Source: Myxocyprinus asiaticus (lineage: Eukaryota > Chordata > Actinopteri > Cypriniformes > Catostomidae). From it: DNA of 64,000 nucleotides. Each line of letters begins with the position of its first letter. Within the stretch, counting starts at the first letter, position 1. A model generated the notes under the pieces. That model saw only the letters and a list, made by a program, of their open reading frames with translations, was not told the DNA's origin and did not search any database. Shown piece after piece: positions 1 to 11,000 of this stretch. A program made the position numbers and the translations under genes. The stretch lies in assembly GCF_019703515.2 (NCBI RefSeq), contig NC_059379.1, positions 22,929,880 through 22,993,879 on the forward strand. The letters are read 5' to 3'.

Positions 1-753
1 TCAGGGTTGCAAAATACTGTGTTTTAAGCCTGCTAAAGTCCGAAAAGCAGATTGCGGAAAACTCCACTTGATGATGGCAGCCTTACTAAAAATGGAGGCG
101 TCGTGTTTATTGCAATACTGCATGTGGCATTCTTGTGTGGTCCAGCTAATGGTGGACTGTGCGAAGTGTGGAGCTGGAGCAGCTGGGCTTGGGGTAGCGG
201 GGATGAAGGTAAACAAGTTAAGGTAATTCCCTTCAAGAGACAGGCAGGTTATTGGAGAGAGTAGGCAAAATATTACCTAACAACTAAAAGTGCCACAATC
301 ATGGGCAAGATTAATTTTCAGTGAAAGCAACAGACAAGCATGCACAATAAACAGGCTTACAGAGCCAGACTAGATGATGCGCCGGGCACGTTTCAATATC
401 CTAGGTCCAGGCTCCCTCTAATGGCCAAAACGTTGTTAATAACTTCATAATCTTCAGAGTCTTATGAAATGTTAATTCAAAACCGTGATAACAACTGCAG
501 GTATCAAACTTGTTAAGACTAAATTTAACAAAAACAAAAAAACAATTAAATCGTTTAAGAAATCTTATTCTCAAATAGAGACCTCGTTAAAGGCTCAATT
601 AATGAGGATGCAATATGACAAATGCTGGATTGTTCAAATGTTTATTATGCTTCAGCAATAATAACTCTGCCAAGGAAGATCCAGCAGTTTCCAAATGCCT
701 ACCGAACAAGCTATGGATCAGTTTCAGTTAGTACCCAGGAAACGTCTAATTCT
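1..753. other. No gene recognised
   Basis: AT-rich sequence downstream of the endonuclease IV relic. Short open frames on both strands near 33-264 have no familiar motif and no good splice context. I see no RNA gene and no clear repeat boundary here. Confidence 0.5.
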
Positions 754-1599
754 TCACTTTTTTCCACAAAGGGAGTAAAGGAGCTCTATATGTTTAGCAT
801 ACTCAAAACCTGGGCTAAGTAGAAAAGATGCACATAAAATACATTTTATTGTTGTAATGAAGCTGTTCTTTTAATTCACAATAAAATGTTGATTTTTCAC
901 CCTGAAACTTACCGACCAGGTGTTTCTAAAATCAGAGGGATATCCAGTCGAGGCTCATTCACAATTTCTCGGAAAGCAGTAATACATATTTGGCCACGCC
1001 CAATGTCTTCATTTCCATCCAGATGGCAGCCTAATTTTCCTTTTAAAGAAAAATTACCTCATCTCAAAAGGAGTGTTAGCAATGTTACTTTAAACAGGCT
1101 AATTCATATGGGCTACATCTTGTCACACTGCTATTCTGTTACAAATAAAAATTCAGTCATTATACAACCAATTACAGCAATATTGATAATGTTATTACAT
1201 ATGCAAATCTCAGCAGTATTGATCAGTTCAAAATAATGTGGCATACCTTTAGAGTCATTTAGATGAACTGCTTTCAAATAATGCAATCCAGCCACGCAAT
1301 CAAATTCATCTAGCATATTCTTCACTCCTCCAGCTGGTGAAATGTCATAGCCTCCACATAACAGTTTCATCTTAAATATTTTACAGATATGCTATCGGCA
1401 GATCTCTTTTGAAGAAATTTTCACTACAACATGTCATTTAAAGTAAGGTGATAATTCTGATCTTTTGTTCATGGATCAAAAATATAGTTTCCAAAGTAAT
1501 TATATATTACTTTATAATATATTTTACAATGTAATTGGTAATACTCACCATACCTGCTACAAAAGCATGGCAAGTGTCCAGACACACTCCGACACGTGT

Positions 1600-1995
1600 C
1601 TTTTCACACACCCAGTCTACCCACAAATTTTCTATGGGGTTCAGGTCAGGGGACTGGGATGGCCATGGCAGAACCTTGATTTTGTGGTCAGTGAGCCATT
1701 TTTGTGTTTATTTTGATGTTTGTTTTGGATCACTGTCCTGCTGAAAGATCCAACTAGGGCCCAAGCTTTCTGGCAGAGGCAGCCAAGTTTTTATTTTTTA
1801 TCTGTTGACTTCTGGCAGAAAAACAGCACCACATTTAACCGTGGGCATTTGGTACTTCTTCATCTCTGTGTGCGCCAAACCCATCTCTGGTGTTTGCTGC
1901 CAAAAAACTCTATTTTTGTTTTATCTGATCATAGAACCCTGTTGCATTTGAAGTTCCAGTAGTGTCTGGCAAACTGAAGATGCTTGAGTTTGTGG
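1600..1995 (-). mobile_element. Tc1/mariner fragment inside the endonuclease IV relic
   Basis: Minus-strand sequence matches the Tc1 transposase DDE region: the PDLN-P-ENLW block lies around 1620-1660, in the same arrangement as the better Tc1 copy at 25.6 kb, and the segment runs on to the usual 3' part ending near 1995. It abuts the DTCHAF exon directly, at a junction between about 1598 and 1612. No terminal repeats or intact frame are left. Confidence 0.75.
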
Positions 1996-2030
1996 GAGTG
2001 GGAGTGGGAGTGGGAGTGGGAGTGGAAGTG
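1992..2030 (+). repeat. GTGGGA hexamer repeat
   Basis: About six tandem copies of GTGGGA, degenerating into GTGGTG, directly upstream of a SINE. The complementary frame gives a meaningless His-Ser run. Confidence 0.85.
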
Positions 2031-2031
2031 G

Positions 2032-2212
2032 TGGTGGTGGCATAGTGGACTAAAGCACTGAACTGGTAAACCAAAGGTTGTTGGTTCAGTCCCCACAGCC
2101 ACCATCATTGTGTCCTTGAGCAAGGCACTTAACTCTCCAGGGGGATTGTCCCTGTAATAAGGGCACTGTAAGTCACTTTGGATAAAAGCATCTGCCAAAT
2201 GCATAAATGCAT
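2032..2212 (+). mobile_element. tRNA-derived SINE with V-SINE-type conserved 3' part
   Basis: The tRNA-like head contains a B-box-like GGTTCAGTCCC. It is followed by the fish SINE core CCTTGAGCAAGGCACTTAA and the tail CACTTTGGATAAAAGC with ATCTGCCAAATG. It lies within the intron or lost-exon interval of the endonuclease IV relic. Confidence 0.8.
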
Positions 2213-3181
2213 CAGAGATGAGAAGCCCTTCCAAATCAGCTATTTTAAAACAGCTATGGTTAAAGCCATTAAATATCAGCATTGTTTAGTTGACATGTAA
2301 TGACGGCAGGGGTTTTCTGGTGTGCATGGTTAATAGCTTGGGCAATTTTCTCCATGCACTGCTCAGGGCTGGAGTCTATAGAAGCCCCAAGGTGAAAGTT
2401 AAACTGGCTGTTGCCCAGTGCACTGCAGCGACTCAACTCATCCACAAGCACGGCCTGTCTCTTACTGAACACATCTGGATCACAAGACTGGGTCAATTGA
2501 CATCCTTATAAACAAACATATGCAGCCTGGATTGGCAAGGTATAGAGTAAATAAAACAAATGCAACCTTATTTTGACTGGATAAACTAAGCTATATTTTA
2601 AAATATACCAACATTGTAGCTTCGTCTTTAAATATTCAGTATTTGGTGGATGCACACAGCCACCCTGTGTACAATCAGTGCACAGACCTTCTTTGGGGGA
2701 GCCGCAGTTCATCAAGTAAGATCCATGTGGCAGGATGTGCATCAGATCGAAGCCATGTACAGCACAGGTTTCCTGAAATGAAACTGTGGCAGCTGGATCG
2801 AGGGCAGGTCTGGTCCAGGAGCGCTGGGCAAAAGCGTGACCTCCTATGGCCACACTTACTTCAACTGCTTTCCACATTCCTCCTTAAGAATATGTAAAAG
2901 AAAATGAACATGTGTTCAACACAAAATCTGCATATATATAATAAAGCGAACTTGCTCATCTGTTATTGAGACATGAGCTCCCATATATTTTTTGTTTCCC
3001 TTTATCTTCCTTTTCAGTGCCATTTCTTCTTCTCTTGTGCTGCCATCTGATGGTTCTGCATCAGATTGTTGAAGCTCGTTTGTTTCAGTAGCATCCTGTT
3101 CCTTTTTGTTTCTTCTCACGTTTCCTTCGTGGGTCCATATTTTTCTGAGTCAACAATAAAATTGTGGTTAGATATTAACAT

Positions 3182-3275
3182 TTTTCATTTAGCAGATGCT
3201 TCTATCCACAGCGACTTACAAATGAGGAATACAACAGAAGCGATTCATCCTAAGAAGGCAGTAATAAGAGAAGTG
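3182..3275 (-). repeat. Fragment of L2/V-SINE-type 3' tail
   Basis: The reverse complement carries the motif of a step down to the AAGTCGCTTTGGATAAA-type tail: plus-strand ATTTAGCAGATGCTTCTATC followed by CAGCGACTTACAAATGAGG. It is an isolated fragment with no coding part. Confidence 0.6.
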
Positions 3276-3285
3276 CTGTAATACA

Positions 3286-4139
3286 CAGGGTTGGGGAGTA
3301 ACGAAATACATGTAACAGGATTATGTATTTAAAATACAAAATATAAGTAACTATTCCACTACAGTTACAATTTAAATCATTGGTATTTAGAATACAGTTA
3401 CATTCAAAAAGTATTTTGATTACTGAAGAGATTACTTTGCATTTTATTTTTTATTTGTTTCATTTAATATTTCGTCCTTTCAGATGGAAAACATTTAAAC
3501 ATATAAATGATGCGATCCAAAGTGCATTTGAACAGCGGTGAAACACTTTCTTATGATGTGTTACATTGATACGAGCAGACAGAGAAGAAGTAAGCAGAAG
3601 TCTGAAGTAAGTTTGGAGCACAAGAAATAGAAATAAACCTTGTGTAAATTGTCAGCTTATGCTAAGCTAAAATGCTATTTCTAGCTATTTTACATGCACG
3701 TTACCAGACACAATCATATTTTTTTTATCAAGAAAATTCACGTTGGATCATAATTTCTTTTTTCTAGTAAGACCTTTGATATTAGGGCAAAAATCATATT
3801 CTTGATAATAATTTTTGTATTGTTTTCCTGTAAAAATATCTAAAAATCCTTAAAACAAGATCAATTTGATTTATCTTGTTTTAGAAACAACACTGCATAA
3901 GATATTTAGGTTTTTCAGAGAATGTATTTTTAACATGTATTTTGTCTGACTGTACTGGCAGAGTTTTTATAGTCAAAACAAGTGAAAAAATCTACCAGTG
4001 CTGAAGAAGTAATCCAAAGTATTTAGAATACGTTACTGACCTTGAGTAATCTAATGGAATACGTTACAAATTACATTTTACAGCATGTATTCTGTAATCT
4101 GTAGTGGAATACATTTCAAAAGTAACTCTCCCAACCCTA
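3286..4139. mobile_element. Non-autonomous hAT-type transposon, 854 bp
   Basis: Inverted ends CAGGGTTGGGGAGTAAC and GTAACTCTCCCAACCCTA are flanked by a perfect 8-bp target duplication, GTAATACA, at 3278-3285 and 4140-4147. Eight-base duplications are typical of hAT elements. No transposase frame is present. The arms are extended imperfect complements (GTATTCCACTACAG-type text at both ends). Confidence 0.88.
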
Positions 4140-4308
4140 GTAATACAAAGCTGGAAATTGTTTAGAAAAGAACAAGAATAGGGGAAGGTGAGAAACAGTG
4201 GTAAAAGAATGTATTGAGAATTGAGAACAGTTATTGAATTAGCAGGATTACGTCAAGTGTTCACAACCCTTTTTGTTATAATCGAAACCATGTCAACAAC
4301 CCAATAGC

Positions 4309-4632
4309 CCTTATTCACGCTAGCGCCATCTTTGATTTTTAATGGGAACGACAATGAGGCTGTGAGGGATAGATGTACAGACTATTCAATGGCACAAAAG
4401 GTATAAACCCGAATAAAGCTCCTAGATCACATCTGATTTTCAACTCATGTTGTCTGGAGTTTTTTGAATACTGAATGTTCTTGGACAGATATTTTATCAA
4501 TGTTTTGTCCGCGGAACAATCCAAAAACACTTTAAACTGCAGTACAGCCCATTGAAGAGACTGTAAGTTTATCTCTCACAGCCTCGTTTTCATTCCCATT
4601 AAAAATCAAAGAAGGCGCTAACGTGAATAAGG
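4309..4632. mobile_element. Palindromic MITE (family with a second copy at 44.4 kb)
   Basis: The left end reads CCTTATTCACGCTAGCGCC and the right end is its near-exact complement, GGCGCTAACGTGAATAAGG. The arms include complementary GAGGCTGTGAGGGATAGA and TCTCTCACAGCCTCGTTTTC. The relative at 44391-44685 has the same ends and arms. Confidence 0.85.
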
Positions 4633-4680
4633 TCTATCTCTGACATTATTGATCTGACATTAAAGGTGCGCTGCACTAGC

Positions 4681-4684
<4 letters not shown>

Positions 4685-4762
<78 letters not shown>
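4685..4762. repeat. (TA)n microsatellite, about 78 bp
   Basis: Uninterrupted AT/TA dinucleotide run. Confidence 0.98.
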
Positions 4763-4765
<3 letters not shown>

Positions 4766-4900
4766 GTCGTCTTGGACTTACACTGACAACTTGGGGCATG
4801 GATGCAGCGATGCCATTGTAGAAATTCACTATTCACTGTCAGCCATGATTAATTCAATCTAATTGTGAAAGTGATCAATAACAGGAAGGTTACTGAGAAG

Positions 4901-5420
4901 GAATATTCCAGGTTCAATATAAGTTAAGCAATCAACAGCATTTGTGACATAATGTTGATTACCACAAAAATGTATTTGGACTTACCCCTCGCTTTCTTAA
5001 AAAATATTTTATGCAGAAAAAATATTTTATGCAGAACGCGCCAAACGGCGCCGCGATATGCGGAAGGGGGCAGCGATTTTTTTGTCATCAACTTTTGTGC
5101 CAGTTTCTATGTAAAATCTCTGGCCAAATTTTCTTCCCAGTCCGACCCTGCAGTGAGGCACTTGAATGGTAAGTGAATGCGGGGCCAACATTTCTGAATG
5201 TTAAAATACTCACTTTTTCAAAAGTATAGCCACAAGACATAAACAATATGTGTGTAAACATGATTTTAGTGTGATAAAATCACTTATTAACCCTTCCATT
5301 GTAAAGTTATAGCCAATTATACAACTTTGTAGCCATGAAGATGTAAGGTCAACAAACACTAAAGCCACATTCACTTTCATTGATAGTGCCTCACTGTAAC
5401 CTCTATTTATCAAGGTCAAA
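4901..5420. mobile_element. Palindromic MITE related to copies at 48.6 and 61.3 kb, degraded
   Basis: It begins ATTCCAGGTTCAATATAAG and contains CAACAGCATTTGTGACATA, then the inner block AAAGTATAGCCACAAGACAT and the arm TTCACTTTCATTG-TAGTGCCTCACTGTAAC. The same order of blocks occurs at 48598-49645 and 61313-61915. The right arm is poorly preserved here. Confidence 0.75.
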
Positions 5421-6360
5421 CAAATTTATTTATTTGTATTGAAGACTGATTTAGCAACATAATATGTGTGAAAAGAAATAATAACATAAGGTTGTTTTGA
5501 TTAAAATTCAGTACAACAAAAGTGGCGAGGGAGCCTTTTACCCAACAACTAGGGTTAAAGGCTCCCTCAATTGGGGTAAAAGGCCCCTATAGGGGGTTTA
5601 AAGTGATTTCGTGTAGATACAGGGGCAATAGTTATAGGGCACAATTTGTCAACTAATGCAAATAATTTTGAGCCAGCAAGATGGTTTTTTGAGTAACAGT
5701 TTAAGATGATGCTTACTCAAAATAACTACTTCAGAAAAAAGTCAATTTCCTGTTAATTTCAAACACATTTGGCATTTTATTACATCTCAAGTGTTCTATA
5801 AACAAACTAATCTCTATTATAATTGGATCAGTCAATGTGAGCCGACTTTGAACATTTTTCAGAATAAATCTATTTGCCCCCCACAAAATAAAAATAAAAT
5901 AAAATAAAAATAAAACTGAAACCTTAAAACTGAAAATTATAAATAAGTAATTTGTCTCAAAATAAATTTTCATTAGCTGCATAAATCTGCAACGTTTTAC
6001 AAAATAATAAAAATTTGTTACAATTGCCTCAAAATCAACCTTTAGACATCACACGCAAAGATCTCATGGATCAGGAAAATTTTCCAGTGTATAGTGACAA
6101 ACAGGTGTTTAGGAAAGTGCTGTGGGAGTTTTTGTTGCTGTTTAGTGCTTTGGGAGAATATAAAAGCAAACCCCGTTGTACTTTGAAGTGACAAACTAAG
6201 GTAGCCCTCTAACTGATGTTCACATGGGACTCAATATGTGATCTTAAGCGCAATGAGCAACCAATCCAAAGAGATACATCTCAAAATGTATGTTTTTATG
6301 ATTAAAAAACAGGCAAGTAATGGACTTTTAATATTGAATGTCAAAAATCTCCCTCGACAG
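5421..6360. other. Intergenic AT-rich DNA with a small foldback
   Basis: An 80-bp foldback at about 5525-5595 pairs GGGAGCCTTTTACCC with GGGTTAAAGGCTCCC-type sequence. The rest is unique-looking AT-rich sequence upstream of the tnrc6b promoter. No gene was seen. Confidence 0.55.
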
Positions 6361-6638
6361 ATCTTCCGTCATATCTGTCCAGACACACACAGTCACACCG
6401 AGCAGTAAAATGGCCGATCGTCAACCAACTGACTTCACAGCGCTTTAAACAGAGATTCCGACACTTTCGTTTACATGATCGTATTCCATATTTAAAAACT
6501 AGGATTATAGAAGGAGTGGTTCCATGACTAGCTCTTAGACCTTGATGGAGTGTTGTATTTCACGTTGCCTCAAAACCCAGAATTTCGCACTTATGCACTT
6601 TAGCTTGAAGACTCGCTGCAGTGCATGTAATTCCTGAG
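6361..6638 (+). promoter_or_regulatory. tnrc6b: Candidate tnrc6b promoter and first exon
   Basis: This stretch has more CpG than its surroundings and ends in a consensus donor, CCTGAG followed by gtaagt, at 6638. Spliced to the acceptor before 8023 it gives an in-frame lead, TAA-TTC-CTG-AGA-AAG-GAG-GAT-CAG. That parallels the mammalian TNRC6B start (Met-Arg-Glu-Lys-Glu-Gln) except that CTG stands where ATG is expected. Calling it the first exon is inference from splice fit; no TATA box is evident. Confidence 0.5.
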
Positions 6639-8053
6639 GTAAGTTCTTTGTTTTAAAGAGCAAATACTATAAATTGACGTTTTATACTTGTGCATTAGCA
6701 TGCATTTGAATGGTGTAAAAGCATTAATGTGTGAAACTGTTTTTTATCTCGTCGACATCTGTTAGCCTTTAGCTCGATTGCTAGTTAAATTAGCCATGCA
6801 GCTAGTTAGCGTCTGCTTGTTTGCAACTTGAGCTTTCCGCTGCGCCGCCGGTCGATGGTAAAAACACACTGGCGCTCATACTACTAGAATCTTACCGATT
6901 AACCTGCATAATCTTTGCATTGAAGGGAAAATCTAACATTAGTGGGATCAACCGTCTAGGTGGGCCAGGTATGCCGACTCTTAGCTCATATAGCTAATAT
7001 TATTCATATTTGATCAAATGAACGTTTATGCACGTCCTGTTTTGACATTTGCTTATCATTTTGATTGTTTGTTTGTTGTGATCCCTTGTTAAAGTAACCG
7101 CAGCTTTCTGGTGAAATTTTAACACATGATCTGGGATGAAAGTTTATAATGTGCCAGTTTTTCACTGCTAGCAAACTAGCTAACTCTTATATGCATACGA
7201 GTTTGCTTGCTCACCAGAACCTATGTTAGTTCGTACGAGATACGATTTTATTTATTGTTGTTAAAACTGTCATCGAATGTTGTGCAAAATAGTTTTTGAA
7301 CGAGTCGTTAAGATAGATGACGTATGGAATACTGCATGTTACACCGGAGAAAATGGGCGGGTGAACGGATCACCTATCCGAAATATGTGCCCTGCCAACA
7401 GACAGACAAACAGACAGACAGTTATCAGTTTGTACGAGTTCCAAGATCGGAGTATGATTGTAATCTGCATTCCATGCATTTCAGCCTCTTCTCGCCTAAT
7501 GTAGGCTATGACATATGAAAACACAGGATGCGCCTTAGCATTGCATTGAGCAAGTTGCATGTAGGTTACATTGGTTTGTGATATGATAACCGGTAACTGG
7601 TTGGTGCCGCTGTTGTGACTGAAGCTTCTATGCATTTTTAGTTTAGATTTAGGGGTTTTCTAAATGGGGTCAGGGACATCTGTGGGGCTGCTAGGGTCCA
7701 TAGGTTTTATTTGTAAGAAATAACAATAATAATAATAACAATCTGCATATAGTTTTGAAAATAATAATTTGAGGTGTCCATGTGATTATTTAATTGGCTT
7801 TATATCATAACACTTTATATTTTGCTCAAAGAATATGGGTCTTTAAATATTAAAATATATAGCCTAGCTGCCTTTACATTTTAGAAAGGGGGTGCCTCGC
7901 AAGGGCAGCACAAATCAGTACTTGGAGTTGTGGAGTATTTACAGTTGAATGTGTTTCTTTTGAATAAGACTGTTTGAAATATTCCAGAAATGTCTTCTTT
8001 TTGTATTTTATTTTTTTTTTAGAAAGGAGGATCAGGAAAGGGAACAGCAGTTC

Positions 8054-11000
8054 ATGGAAGACAAGAAAAGGAAAAAGGAAGATAAAAGGAAACGGGAAAC
8101 CTCACAGAAGGTAAAGGTTATGTTTACAAGGATACAATTGTAGAGCGCTGTGAATTAGGGCTGGGCGATATGTAGAAAATATTTGATTGATAATCGCCTT
8201 AAAAATATTGCGATATACGATCATATCATCAACCCCCCTGCCGATGGTCGATGAATTTTTTTTGCTTGATTGATTTTGCTTTAAAAATTTAATTCATTTA
8301 TTGAAACACGAAAAACATAAAAAACTTTTCTAAATTCACATTGCACTTTAAACTAAATGGAAAAATAGCAATAAAATAACGAAGTGATCAAAAAATCTTA
8401 TTTAAGCACCTCTCCAAATCCAAACATTTACTGTCTCTAACGGCTCCCATTTGCCATCACGCAAGTATCCGTCAACACAACAGATGAAAAATTACTAATA
8501 GCCAACAGATTAAGAACTAAACGTAAAGACAATAATAATCATAATAAATAAGCCTAATAAATTCCCTTGTGTTCCCAAAATAATGCTGCCAAATGTGTTC
8601 TTATCGAATTTGTGTTTATATTGCATTTTGGTAATACAGTTAATGCTGCCTAAAGAAAATAAAATAGAACTACATTTTAGGTTCAAGGTGAACATGTCTT
8701 GCATTACTTTATGATTTAATCACTTTCGTCTTATTTAATACAAAGATATATATTACTGAACCTGCAGAGTTGCGTTCACAATGCATGCTAACCGGGTGGA
8801 AATAAAGCAGACTAAACTAACAGCACCTCCTGAGATGATCGGAGATCATTTGCAGCATTCTCATAGATGACATTATTCTTGCAAACAGTTTTCAGATGAA
8901 TGAAACAGAGAAAAAGGAGTGAAAACTCTTTACATGCGCCTGTTCCATGAGACAGGCTTGCGCTGCATGCCTCTGAACAAACAGCAAATCAGACACAAGC
9001 ATTGACGGCTTTTCTTTTGTCTGTTCTTAAAAATATAATAAAGTGTGCTTCTTCAAGCGCATATCTTTATGACTAACAGCATTTCTTGTCATGTGTCACT
9101 CTGAGATGACTTAAAGTTTGCCCGTCTGTTGCGGGTATATGAGTTAAATTACCCCTGCATGAAATACATTTGGATGAGGAGCTTGCTGACTGGATTCAGC
9201 TTCGTTGCATTTTGTGAGTGGCGGGTGCAAATTTCACACCCTGATCACTGTTTAATATATTTGGCGACTTCCCAGATCCATGGTTTTGCCATTTCTCAAT
9301 ATTTTCGATCATCGCCTGTCAATGAGTGTTGCAATCAGCATCGGAATCTTTGTAAGACATCATCGATATCTGATTACATTGTCCTGTCGCCCAGCCCTAC
9401 TGTGAATTATATTCTTTAGGATTGCTCAGATTACCATTTTGTCAGTTGCAGTGTAGTACATTGTCCTGTCATATCTTTCAAGAAGACTGAGTTAGGGGGC
9501 CTGGGTAGCTCAACGAGTATTTGATGCTGACTACCACCCCTAGAGTCGCGAGTTCGAATCTAGGGTGTGCTGAGTGACTTCAGTCAGGTCTCCCAAGTAA
9601 TCAAATTGGCCCAGTTGCTAGGGAGGTTAGAGTCACATGGGGTAACCTCCTCGTGGTCGCGATTAGTGGTTCTCGCTCTCAATGGGGCACGTGGTAAGTT
9701 GTGTGTGGATCGTGGAGGGTAACATGTGCCTCCACATGCTGGGAGTCTATGTGGTGTCATGTACAGCGAGCCACGTGATAAGATGCCTGGATTGACGGTC
9801 TCAGAAGCGGAGGCAACTGAGACTTGTCCTCCGCCACCCGGATTGAGGTGAGGAACCGTGCCACCACGAGGAGTAGTGGGAATTGGGCATTCCAAATTGG
9901 GAGTAAAGGGGATAAAAGGAAAAAAAAAGACGACGACTGACTTGGTGCAATTCAATGAATGAATACAAGCATCAACCAATCAAACATTGTTCTATGCTTT
10001 TAAGTAATAATTCACCCAAAAATGAAAATTCTCTCATCCTTTACTCACCCTCATGCCATCCCAGATGTGTATGACTTTCTCTCTTCTGCAGAACACAAAT
10101 TAAGATTTTTAGAAGAATTTATCAACTCTATAGGTCCATACAATGCAGGTGAATGGTGACCAAAACTTTGAAGCTCCAAAAAGCAAATAAAGGAAACATA
10201 AAAGTAATCCATGTGACTCCAGTGGTTTAATCAATGTCTTCAGAAGCGATCTAATCGAGAACAGACCAAAATGTAACTCCTGTTTCACTATAAATCTTGA
10301 CATCAGCAGTCTCCCCGTTGATCATGATTTCAAGTTGGATTACACTTCCTAGTGCCATCTAGTGCTCTGCACATGCATCAAGCACCAGGAAGTTTAGTCG
10401 AGCCTGAAATCGTGCCTGGAGGCTGCAATGGCAAGATGTACAATGAGAAGGGAGTATTATTTTGGTCTGTTCTCACCTGAAATCAATTAGATCACATCAG
10501 AAGATATGGATTAAACCACTGAAGTTTTATGGATTACTTTGTTGCTGCCTTTGTGCTTTTTGGAGCTTCAATGTTTTGGTCACCATTCACTTGCATTGTA
10601 TGGATCTACAGAGCTAAGATATTCTTCTAAAATCTTTGTTTGTGTTCTGCAGAAGAAAGAAATTCATTCACATCTGGGATGGCATGAAGGTGAGTGAATG
10701 ATATGAAAACGTTCATTTTTGGGTGAACTATTTGTTTAAGTAATTTCAATTTCTATTGTCATCGTTGTGACTTTTCTTTTGAATCTTTCAGGTTGTCGAG
10801 CAAAAAAATAAAGGTAACTAAATTTTATTGCCTTTCGTGATTTGTAATAGTCTTCATGTTTTATTGTTTTATGGTATTTTTCACCTGCCCTGTTTGCTGA
10901 TCTCCTGATAACTTCAGAGATACAGTAATCTGTGATTGTGCTTTGCCTTCATTTATTTTACTTTAAACAGTTCAGGCATTCACATGAAAATGTTTGTAAT

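Larger units (their letters stand above)
754..3119 (-). pseudogene. Endonuclease IV (Nfo/Apn1-type AP endonuclease) gene, apparently decaying
   Basis: Endonuclease IV is a TIM-barrel, three-zinc enzyme that nicks DNA 5' of abasic sites in base-excision repair. Exons read on the minus strand: about 2970-3119 (Lys-rich lead, then KKYMGAHVSIT), 2688-2882 (ILPHGSYLMNCGSPKE), about 2295-2474 (FNFHLGAS, QCMEKIAQAINHAHQKTP), 1554 to about 1600 ([15 protein letters not shown]), 1247-1351 (GLHYLKAVHLNDSKG), 913-1039 (DIPLILETPGR) and 754-814 (IELLYSLCGKK, stop). Most junctions join in frame, so the homology is firm. Equivalents of E. coli ligands His69, His109, Asp179, His182, His216, Asp229 and Glu261 are visible. 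Damage: the exon 1 donor is AT instead of GT; five residues are missing between AFA and QRSW; the DRH motif reads DGN, losing the His231 ligand; the exon with ENTAGQG (Glu145) is not found and Tc1 sequence occupies its place; the likely ATG near 3141 is out of frame with the rest. A rare working allele or an assembly error is possible, but a pseudogene is the best reading. Confidence 0.82.

Noticed and set aside
1929..2282. 117-residue minus-strand frame with a His-Ser repeat
   Set aside because: It is the complement of a GTGGGA microsatellite plus a SINE.
2643..2897. 84-residue plus-strand frame
   Set aside because: It lies opposite the well-recognised ILPHGSYL exon of the endonuclease IV relic on the minus strand.
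4599..4829. Frames rich in Tyr-Ile repeats here and at 29.3, 33.2 and 61.2 kb
   Set aside because: They are translations of (TA)n microsatellites.
9584..9979. 131-residue minus-strand frame (and similar frames at 28280-28567 and 49039-49465)
   Set aside because: They lie entirely in copies of the same tRNA-derived SINE; the shared protein text only reflects repeat identity.
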